This document shows positions 55,538 through 64,000 of a DNA stretch of 64,000 nucleotides, piece after piece. Source of the DNA: an uncultured Methanobacterium sp. (GTDB lineage Archaea > Methanobacteriota > Methanobacteria > Methanobacteriales > Methanobacteriaceae); NCBI RefSeq assembly GCF_963666025.1, contig NZ_OY762552.1, positions 1,429,001-1,493,000 of the forward strand, read 5' to 3'. The position numbers and the translations under genes were made by a program. The notes beneath the pieces were generated by a model that was not told the origin of the DNA, ran no database searches, and saw only the letters and a list, made by a program, of their open reading frames with translations. Numbering within the stretch: position 1 is the stretch's first letter; each line of letters begins with the position of its first letter.

Positions 55538-56458
55538 ATGGCCTTTGACGAGTCAGGAAAAATATGGTTCAATGGAGAGTTCGTTGATTGGAAGGAAGCA
55601 AACATTCATGCTTTATCACACGTAGTTCACTACGGATCCAGCGTTTTTGAGGGAATACGGTGTTACAATACCAAAAATGGTCCGGCAGTGTTCCGCCTTG
55701 TAGAACATGTGCAACGCCTCTACAACTCCGCCAAAATCTATCGAATGGAAATACCCTACTCCCAGGAAGACTTCTGCCAGACTATCCTGGACACTATTAA
55801 GATTAACCAGCTTGATGCGTGCTATATCCGTCCTGCTATCTTCAGGGGTTATGCTGAACTGGGAGTTTATCCCCTGAACTGCCCGGTAGAATCCATTATC
55901 GCAGTCTGGGCTTGGGGAAAATACTTGGGAGAAGAGGCCCTGGAAAATGGGGTGGATGTTGGCGTATCTACCTGGCGCCGTATGGCCCCCAACACCATGC
56001 CCAACATGGCAAAAGCCGGCTCAAACTACATGAACAGCCAGCTGGCCAAAATGGAAGCCGTGTCCAATAACTATGATGAAGCCATAATGCTGGACTACCA
56101 GGGAATGGTCAGTGAAGGTAGTGGAGAAAATATCTTCGTTGTAAAGGATGGAGTCCTACACACCCCACCACGAGCTTCTTCATTGCTGGACGGGATAACC
56201 CGGAATTCTGTAATCACCCTGGCCAGAGACATGGATATGGAAGTTAAAGAAGAAGAAATACCTCGAGAAATGCTTTACGTAGCTGATGAACTCTTTTTAA
56301 CCGGTACTGCAGCCGAAATAAGTCCTATCAGATCTGTTGACCGCATAACTGTGGGTAATGGTAAGAGGGGTGAAATTACTAAAAAATTGCAGGACGATTT
56401 CTTCGCAATTTTAGAGGGCACTGCCGATGATAAGTATGGCTGGTTAACTTTTGTTTAA
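55538..56458 (+). CDS. ilvE: Branched-chain amino acid aminotransferase
   Basis: A 306-residue class IV (D-amino-acid/branched-chain type) PLP enzyme performing the last step of isoleucine, leucine and valine synthesis. FDESGKIWFNGEFVDWKEANIHALSHVVHYGSSVFEGIRCY is the family N-terminus. The PLP Lys lies in NMAKAGSNYMNSQLAKMEA (near residue 155). YQGMVSEGSGENIFVVKDG provides the Glu, and FLTGTAAEISPI is the phosphate loop. GAGGGATAAC before ATG 55538 fixes the start; the frame extends four codons to TTG 55526 without need. Single gene, T-rich terminator after the stop. Confidence 0.96.
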   Translation: MAFDESGKIWFNGEFVDWKEANIHALSHVVHYGSSVFEGIRCYNTKNGPAVFRLVEHVQRLYNSAKIYRMEIPYSQEDFCQTILDTIKINQLDACYIRPAIFRGYAELGVYPLNCPVESIIAVWAWGKYLGEEALENGVDVGVSTWRRMAPNTMPNMAKAGSNYMNSQLAKMEAVSNNYDEAIMLDYQGMVSEGSGENIFVVKDGVLHTPPRASSLLDGITRNSVITLARDMDMEVKEEEIPREMLYVADELFLTGTAAEISPIRSVDRITVGNGKRGEITKKLQDDFFAILEGTADDKYGWLTFV

Positions 56459-57054
56459 CTTAAAGAGTTTCTTTAAGAATTCCTCAAAAACTAACTTATA
56501 AAAAAAAAACTTATTTTTTTATTTTTTTTATTTTATTTTTAATAGTCAACTTCCATTTTTTTTTAATTTACTGTAATTTTTCAAGTTTCATGGCTGTTTA
56601 TCCTATTTTTAGCCATTTTTTGGTTTTAGATAGTTTCCAAAGTTCAGTTTATTAAAATTGTAATAATTTAAAGTGAATAGTCAAGCGAATCTGGGTGTAA
56701 TTTATGGGGAAATAATAGATAAATATGGGTAAATCCTGGAATAAGCTTATTTTAAGTTAAAATCAATATTCAATTGCAAGTACACAGATTATACAAGGTA
56801 TCTGGAAATTAAATGTAGTTATTTATCAAGGCATCTAGATAATAAGATGATAGTTATAAGTTATAACTTAGAACTTATATCTTACAACTTATAACTTATA
56901 ATCACATGTTTTAAATACCCGCTAAACGTATTAATTACCTTCAGATTACCTTTAACTATACTAAATTAAGGGATAATAGCAGTGGAAATATAAAATAAGA
57001 GACCATAGGTAAATATAAAATTAACATCTTAGGAAAAATTTGGAGAAGTTATTT
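56459..57054. other. 596-bp gene-free region before uppP containing ATAAGTT cluster D
   Basis: The first 80 bases are A/T runs ending the ilvE transcript. 56852-56902 holds ATAAGTT cluster D: AGTTATAAGTTATAAC inverted as ACAACTTATAACTTATAA around a CTTAGAACTTATATCTTA core, the same layout as cluster B. Nothing else is recognised before the uppP ribosome site. Confidence 0.8.
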
Positions 57055-57894
57055 ATGGATATTATTCAAGCAATAATAATGGGTGCAGTGCAAGGATTAA
57101 CTGAATTCCTGCCAGTGAGCAGTTCAGCCCACCTGGTCATAGCCCCTCAGTTACTGGGCACGCAATCCAGTCTGGCATTTGACACCCTCTTACACGTAGG
57201 TACTCTGGTAGCAGTGATAGGATACTTCTGGAAAGATATTATATCCATGCTAAAAGCATTAGCATCCAGTCTTCTTGAAATTCCCAGAGGGAACTTTAAA
57301 GAAGGTGTGAAAGAAGATCCGTTTAAAAGATTAACCTGGCTGGTAGTGGTAGGTACCATTCCCGCGGGTTTAATGGGAGTACTGTTTAAAAGTGAGTTTG
57401 AAAGCCTTTTCAGCTCAGTTACAGCAGTTGGTTTTTTCCTCCTTATAACCGGAGTCATCCTGTGGGGTTCGGAATGGATAGCAAAGAAAAACAAGGATAA
57501 AAAAGGTAAAGATGTTAAAGAAGTTAGCTTCACCAATTCACTGGTTATTGGACTTTTCCAGGGATTTGCCATTGCCCCCGGGATATCCAGATCAGGATCC
57601 ACCATTGCCGCAGGATTATTCTCAGGACTGGAGAGAAAACTAGCTGCGCGTTACAGCTTCTTACTTTCCATACCAGCCATACTGGGTGCGGCCTTAATCC
57701 AAACCAAGGACATTGTTAGTTTCGATGCAAACCTGGAAGTTCTAATTGCAGGATTCTTATCAGCAGCTATCTTCAGTTACCTGGCAGTTAAATTCATGAT
57801 GGGCTACATCCAAAAACACAGCCTGAACATATTTGCCATTTACTGCTGGTTTGTGGGTGCACTGACCATTATAATTTCAATGGTATGGGTATAA
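57055..57894 (+). CDS. uppP: Undecaprenyl/polyprenyl-diphosphatase, UppP/BacA family
   Basis: A 279-residue integral membrane phosphatase recycling polyprenyl diphosphate lipid carriers. In archaea the substrate would be a dolichyl-type or undecaprenyl-like pyrophosphate used in pseudomurein and glycan synthesis. Conserved elements: GAVQGLTEFLPVSSSAHLVI (residues 9-28, with the catalytic Glu and Ser). FQGFAIAPGISRSGSTIAAGL in the second half is the PGxSRSG motif. About eight helices. The start at ATG 57055 has GGAGAAG upstream; the frame extends five codons to TTG 57040. Confidence 0.93.
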   Translation: MDIIQAIIMGAVQGLTEFLPVSSSAHLVIAPQLLGTQSSLAFDTLLHVGTLVAVIGYFWKDIISMLKALASSLLEIPRGNFKEGVKEDPFKRLTWLVVVGTIPAGLMGVLFKSEFESLFSSVTAVGFFLLITGVILWGSEWIAKKNKDKKGKDVKEVSFTNSLVIGLFQGFAIAPGISRSGSTIAAGLFSGLERKLAARYSFLLSIPAILGAALIQTKDIVSFDANLEVLIAGFLSAAIFSYLAVKFMMGYIQKHSLNIFAIYCWFVGALTIIISMVWV

Positions 57895-58051
57895 GGATTT
57901 TTTACCCTTTAATTCATCATTTTTTTTCTGTAAAGAAATAAAAATTAACATTTTACTTTTTTTTAAATGAATAGATCTCCTATTCTATTTTTAATCTTAT
58001 TTTATTTTTAAAATAAATAATTTAGAAAAAGAATTATAATTAAATTAATGA

Positions 58052-58783
58052 TTATAATCTAATTTTAACCAGTACAGTACAGGGAGCACTGTCAATTCCC
58101 TCAACCTGCCATGGAATGACCATCAGTTCATCCAAAATCATGCCTTGCTCTATAGCCAGTAAATTTAGGTCCTCCACAAAAAGTAGGGGTTTACCCAAAT
58201 CTTCCTGTGTCCGGAAGGCAGTCTGGTGAAGGTCAATCATTTCCTGCATCCTACCGTACCGGGACATGGAAACTGTGTCTATGGCCAGACATTTCAGTTT
58301 AGGGAGTTTGCGACGGAGGTAATGAGCAGTTTCTGGTGCCACTCCTGGATTTTTAGTCAGGTACATTTCAGGGTCCTTTTCACGATACTTTCCAAATCCA
58401 GTGAGTATTAAGACACAGTCAAAATCCAAAGTATCATCTTCAAAGTTTCCGAGGAGTGGGGCCAGATCTTCTGGATTTATAATTTCATCTGGCTTTTTAG
58501 GACATTCCAAAATAATTGGTTTGTGAAAAATTAGTTCATCGGGATCATAAGTAAATATAGGACGTCCATTTTTCAGGAAATGAGCTGGTGCATCCACATG
58601 GGTCCCTGAATGATTTTCAACAGTTATAACTGAAGTATTGTAATCTGCTCCCTCATTAATCTGGGTTTTGGGGGTTATTTTTATTTTAGTGAGGTCAGGG
58701 TGGACTGGGGTGTCTTCGGTGAGGGTGTAGGATATTCTCAAGTACTTATAATCATTCCCAGAAGTCTTCTCTTTATTTTGCAT
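58052..58783 (-). CDS. Cyclase family protein (kynurenine formamidase-like)
   Basis: A 243-residue metal-dependent hydrolase of the putative cyclase/KynB family. The hallmark is ENHSGTHVDAPAHFLKNG (HxGTHxDxPxHF), with the metal-binding His and Asp residues around position 55. TGFGKYREKDPEMYLTKNPGVAPETAHYL and AIDTVSMSR complete the fold. Relatives hydrolyse N-formylkynurenine or other amides, or act in polyketide cyclisation. The methanogen substrate is unknown. The ribosome site is weak before ATG 58783. It is followed on the plus side by AT-rich DNA and overlaps nothing. Confidence 0.85.
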   Translation of the reverse strand: MQNKEKTSGNDYKYLRISYTLTEDTPVHPDLTKIKITPKTQINEGADYNTSVITVENHSGTHVDAPAHFLKNGRPIFTYDPDELIFHKPIILECPKKPDEIINPEDLAPLLGNFEDDTLDFDCVLILTGFGKYREKDPEMYLTKNPGVAPETAHYLRRKLPKLKCLAIDTVSMSRYGRMQEMIDLHQTAFRTQEDLGKPLLFVEDLNLLAIEQGMILDELMVIPWQVEGIDSAPCTVLVKIRL

Positions 58784-58882
58784 TTTATTTGCCTATATGG
58801 TTTTAATCTTGTGTCAAATAATCTTCTAAATGTTTAAATATTAATTAAAGGATTTTTTAAAGAATTAAATTCATTTATAAAT

Positions 58883-59965
58883 TTAAAAAATTTCCCGGCA
58901 TAATTCCTCGGTTTTGAACCTTATATCATCAATGTGAACACCTTTAAGCTGAGCAGCAAACATTGCCCCACCAGCACCAGCACCTTCTTTCACCGCGCCC
59001 TGGGTGTACTTTTGAAGTCCCTGGTTTTCGGATTTTTCAAATCCAGGATCAACTGCGAAGATGTCTATGGGTGCGATCTGTCGGGCTATGTAATTGATAT
59101 CCGCAGTTTCATCGGTGGCCACAAAAATAGTGGTGGCTATGGAAACATCCTGAAAATTGAAATCTTCCACTGCTTCCTTAAGGAATGCGCACACTGCAGT
59201 CATCTGGGTCCCGCCAGCCAATGTGACCGGTACTGTGCTGCCTGCGGTGATTCCAGCCACCGCAGGGATCATGGGATCACCCACTGCTCCCACTGCCTGG
59301 AATGGATCCAGTGGGATTTCATTGGCCAAACCCGCAGCTTCTAATCCCTGTTCAACTGTTTGACGTTTCAGTGTGTGGGGGTTTTCTGGTGTGCTTCCAC
59401 TGATTTTCCCCCAGGCTTCATAGCCCATGGCTTCCAGAACGCCCAGAGCAGTAGTGGTTCCTGCAGGGGTGCTTTCACCAATTACCAGGTGATCGGTAAG
59501 CTTGGAAAGAGTTTTTCCCAATATCATTCCTTTATTAAATATTTCCTGAGGATTACTAACGGCTTTACCGGTTACAATAGTCTCGCCCTGCTTATCATTG
59601 ATATTCACGTAAGGAATTCCAGGTTTAACAGCTGATCCTGCATCAGCAACCAGAAAGGGAATGTCAGCCATTTCCAATGAGGCTTTTGTAATCACTGCAG
59701 GAGTGGGTGCAGCTCCACCATCCACCACAGTTTGAGGTATCTCTGGAAGACACTTAGGGGCACCGTGAAGAATTAACTCCACATCAGCCGCTGGAGTGTA
59801 ATCAGTTAATTCAGGTGATGCTCCTGCACCGGTTATTCCAGGTATCCGTGAAGTTAAAGTAGTGGCAATAACACATAAAAATAATGAATCCTTATTCTGC
59901 AGTTTATGGAGTTTATCTTGTGAACCGAAACTCCTAACAGATTTATCCATACCAGATTTATCCAT
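58883..59965 (-). CDS. Archaeal CobT-like nicotinate-nucleotide phosphoribosyltransferase homolog
   Basis: A 360-residue protein of the CobT superfamily, archaeal branch. DGGAAPTPAVITKASLEMADIPFLVADAGSAVKPG and VIGESTPAGTTTALGVLEAMGYEAWG match the nicotinate-mononucleotide/dimethylbenzimidazole phosphoribosyltransferase fold. GAVGDPMIPAVAGITAG and GAGGAMFAAQ are further Gly-rich segments. It likely activates the lower base of a cobamide (needed for methyltransferases in methanogens), but base specificity is unknown and the annotation of archaeal members is not settled. ATG 59965 with GAGGAATT upstream. Convergent side faces the cyclase-like gene about 100 bp away. Confidence 0.8.
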   Translation of the reverse strand: MDKSGMDKSVRSFGSQDKLHKLQNKDSLFLCVIATTLTSRIPGITGAGASPELTDYTPAADVELILHGAPKCLPEIPQTVVDGGAAPTPAVITKASLEMADIPFLVADAGSAVKPGIPYVNINDKQGETIVTGKAVSNPQEIFNKGMILGKTLSKLTDHLVIGESTPAGTTTALGVLEAMGYEAWGKISGSTPENPHTLKRQTVEQGLEAAGLANEIPLDPFQAVGAVGDPMIPAVAGITAGSTVPVTLAGGTQMTAVCAFLKEAVEDFNFQDVSIATTIFVATDETADINYIARQIAPIDIFAVDPGFEKSENQGLQKYTQGAVKEGAGAGGAMFAAQLKGVHIDDIRFKTEELCREIF

Positions 59966-61953
<1,988 letters not shown>

Positions 61954-61999
61954 ACTGGAATTATATTCTATGACTGACTGGGACTATATTCTATGACTG
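61954..61999 (+). repeat. 23-bp tandem repeat adjoining the kae1-bud32 stop
   Basis: ACTGGAATTATATTCTATG (from 61954) and ACTGGGACTATATTCTATG (from 61977) repeat at a period of 23. The last codons TTATACT-TAG-ACTGG look like a shorter first unit. Confidence 0.75.
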
Positions 62000-62011
62000 A
62001 AATATATTATG

Positions 62012-62047
62012 ATAAGTTATAAGTTATACCTAATAAGTTATAAGTTA
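62012..62047. repeat. ATAAGTT direct array (cluster E)
   Basis: ATAAGTTATAAGTTATA (62012-62028) and ATAAGTTATAAGTTA (62033-62047) are separated by CCTA. It lies between kae1-bud32 and the next plus-strand gene, 190 bp before the latter's ATG. Confidence 0.85.
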
Positions 62048-62240
62048 ATGGATGTTTGCAGTTATTTCTACAAGGAAATAAATCCATACTCCATCTGAAA
62101 TATTAATTAAATCATTATTAATATTATTATTCTGCTTAAAATCGCCTGTGATTAATAATTTTTAGAATCCCAGTATTATAAAGCTTTATTATCGGAAAAT
62201 ATATGAGAACTTTCCAATAATATAATTATACGGTGATTCT

Positions 62241-64000
62241 ATGGAAAAAGAGATACTTGCAGCCATTATGGCTTCGACCTCCGATGTGGATATGATGACC
62301 AATGATCGGATAGAAGCTCTGACAAAGGGGCATGGGATGTTGAATATTGCTGCAATATGTGCGGCAAATTCAATTGCAGAAGATGTTTTAAGGGGAACTG
62401 AGATAAAACTCACAGACCACAATGTTCAACAGTTACCAATAGATGACGTGCTAAAAAAGGCAATAGATGCATCCGAATTAGCAGGAGCAGACCCTGCTAA
62501 CGCCGCCCTTATAAGTGCTACTTTATGTTATTTTGCCGGTACAAATGCTCAGGCAGGGGTGCCTGCAGGTAACAGGAAGTTAGGGGCAATGGCTAGGATA
62601 ATTGCAGGAGTAGATCGTTGCGGGGTTATAGCTATACCCACAGCCAAAGTAAACAACAGAATATCAGGATATGCAGCAGTTAGAGCTGTTTACGATGATA
62701 TTTTTGATAATAAGATAACAAAAATTGATGGAAGCATTATACCTATGGGTGTAGGAGGAGGGCCCTTATACGGCCATGGTGCACTGGGAGAAGACATAGC
62801 TTTTCCGGAATTAGCCAAGAACGGTGCAGCTGCAGGGACTAAAGGCATGTTAAAGGCCTATGCCAATGTAGGCATGCCCCCAAGCCCCATCACCGCTGCA
62901 ATATTTGGTGCTGCAGCCATACTGGAAATTGTACATCCCGATTCCGAAATTGGGGAAAAATATGGTGAATTTTTCAAGGATAACAGTGCATATGTCGCAG
63001 GTTTAGGTGCAGTTGAAGCAGCTGGACTTCCTGAAAAACTCCATATCAGGGGAACTGGAGAAGAATACGACACTGCACACCTGGTAGGAGATTTGGGTGT
63101 TATACTGAAAGATATTGGAGGACCCTCAGTTATAGGTATGATGGCCTTTGAAGAAATGTTATCCTCCTTCGAAGAATCTCTTGCAATTGGTGCCGGTTTT
63201 TCTGGAGGACCACTGCAACCACCACTGGGTCACATGACAGCAGATGCTGTGTTGGCCATGAAAGTTCTCATAAGTAGTGGTGGGAACCTGGAAAAAGCCG
63301 CAGATAGAATAAAAGATATTAAAGAAAAATTCTGGATTGAACCGGAACTGGCCAAAGTAGCCACCAACACCATATCTCGTAAAGCTGAACAGGTTAAAAG
63401 AGGCCCAGTCACTAAAGCAATGATACTAGCCACTGATGGAGGATTGGCAAATGCTGTTTCCAGACGTGCTAAATTTACCTATGATAAACTAAAAGAAGGT
63501 AAAGAACTGGATGAAATTGTACACTTGTTGGATGATGAAAAGTTGAACAATGTGGAAACTGCCTGTAGTGCCCTATTCAGTGGAATGATGGGAAAAGATA
63601 TACAGATAAAAATTACCAGTTACCAGGGATGTGGTCGTAGGAGGCCAAATGATTTCCTTAAAAAATACTGTGGGTTCGACACCGACGCAACAGTGGAAGT
63701 CACGGTTGATGGGGAAAAGATTGTTTTTGATGGCTTATCCCAAAAAGTGATACCAGACGCCGTTATCAACAAAAAAATGGACATACTCGAAGCAATCCCA
63801 TTAGCAGCTGTTCCTGTTGTGGAACTACAGTTATGTGGACACACCATTATCAACATCATAGTACCCGCCGCTGTTGCTGCAACAATGAACAGTGAATTAA
63901 CACCACGTGAAATAGCAAGAAAAGCAGTTGATGGAGCATACATATCATCAGCAATACCAGGGGGAATTCCAAGAGCGGAAGAAGTTGGCAAACGTGCCAT
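62241..64000 (+). CDS. Large conserved-looking protein of unknown function (3' truncated)
   Basis: An ATG at 62241 with GGTGATTCT upstream opens a frame uninterrupted to the window edge (586 codons). The product is soluble, rich in Ala and Gly, and looks like an enzyme: GVPAGNRKLGAMARIIAGVDRC (about residues 113-134), PMGVGGGPLYGHGALGED (172-189), YQGCGRRRPNDFLKKYCGF (462-480) and a near-terminal ELQLCGHTIINIIVPAAVAA (532-551). Cys at several Gly-rich positions may bind metal or a cluster. I do not recognise the family and assign no function; the glycine pattern loosely recalls Fe-S dehydratases but no diagnostic motif is present. Single gene start; ATAAGTT cluster E is upstream. Confidence 0.75.
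   Translation, partial: MEKEILAAIMASTSDVDMMTNDRIEALTKGHGMLNIAAICAANSIAEDVLRGTEIKLTDHNVQQLPIDDVLKKAIDASELAGADPANAALISATLCYFAGTNAQAGVPAGNRKLGAMARIIAGVDRCGVIAIPTAKVNNRISGYAAVRAVYDDIFDNKITKIDGSIIPMGVGGGPLYGHGALGEDIAFPELAKNGAAAGTKGMLKAYANVGMPPSPITAAIFGAAAILEIVHPDSEIGEKYGEFFKDNSAYVAGLGAVEAAGLPEKLHIRGTGEEYDTAHLVGDLGVILKDIGGPSVIGMMAFEEMLSSFEESLAIGAGFSGGPLQPPLGHMTADAVLAMKVLISSGGNLEKAADRIKDIKEKFWIEPELAKVATNTISRKAEQVKRGPVTKAMILATDGGLANAVSRRAKFTYDKLKEGKELDEIVHLLDDEKLNNVETACSALFSGMMGKDIQIKITSYQGCGRRRPNDFLKKYCGFDTDATVEVTVDGEKIVFDGLSQKVIPDAVINKKMDILEAIPLAAVPVVELQLCGHTIINIIVPAAVAATMNSELTPREIARKAVDGAYISSAIPGGIPRAEEVGKRA

Overview
The window looks like a chromosomal segment of a mesophilic methanogen of the order Methanobacteriales, most likely Methanobacterium. 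The evidence is F420-dependent methylene-H4MPT dehydrogenase (mtd), the fused formaldehyde-activating enzyme/hexulose-6-phosphate synthase (fae-hps), methanogenesis marker protein 12, a CfbB/CobB-type amidase, TrpB2, Alba, the Kae1-Bud32 fusion and an archaeal-type ThrRS. DNA is AT-rich. Ribosome binding sites are GGAGG/GGTGA-like, and several genes use GTG or TTG starts. No insertion sequence, prophage, CRISPR array or rRNA was seen.

Layout. 1-6.6 kb: end of an alanine dehydrogenase gene, LysE exporter, HAD phosphatase, a TMEM175-like channel, a membrane protein, a DUF362 ferredoxin-like protein and a TIM-barrel epimerase. 6.8-10.9 kb: an operon of PadR regulator, ABC ATPase, ABC permease and a secreted, membrane-anchored beta-propeller. 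11.2-18.1 kb (mostly minus): Alba, two orphan receiver-PAS proteins, leuA, DUF63, PHP and DUF1786 proteins. 18.4-27.9 kb: trpB2, fae-hps, three flavoproteins, ferredoxin/hisB, two more TMEM175-like channels, flavodoxin and an HD protein. 28-39 kb (mostly minus): mtd, a polysaccharide-polymerase-like protein, cfbB, a small membrane protein, a radical SAM/HhH protein, a ParA operon, an M24 peptidase and thrS. 39-47.5 kb: ilvD, signal peptidase, argS, TetR, argF, a coiled-coil protein and purD. 47.7-64 kb: ilvB-ilvN-ilvC, marker 12, surE, a membrane-anchored Mrr-like protein, two tRNA-Val genes, ilvE, uppP, a cyclase, cobT-like, kae1-bud32 and a large unidentified ORF that runs off the end.

Functionally the window supplies nearly the whole branched-chain amino acid pathway (ilvB, N, C, D, E and leuA) from scattered transcription units. 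It also carries single steps of arginine, histidine, purine, tryptophan, cofactor F430/B12 and C1 metabolism. Accessory content is modest: efflux, channel and redox genes.

The most unusual signals are in the DNA between genes. (1) At about eleven genes the last codons plus the stop codon form the first unit of a short degenerate tandem repeat continuing downstream; the clearest has five 18-19 bp units after the gene ending at 3876. (2) Arrays of the heptamer ATAAGTT flank a ParA operon whose partner carries a ParB-like N-terminal motif but no ParB core. The arrays recur at three other places, suggesting a centromere-like or operator family. (3) An 11-nt G tract sits at the start of a TMEM175-like gene in a configuration where losing one G would fuse an upstream ATG in frame. 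(4) Two intergenic regions each hold three copies of the palindrome TCTAC(A/T)GTAGA.
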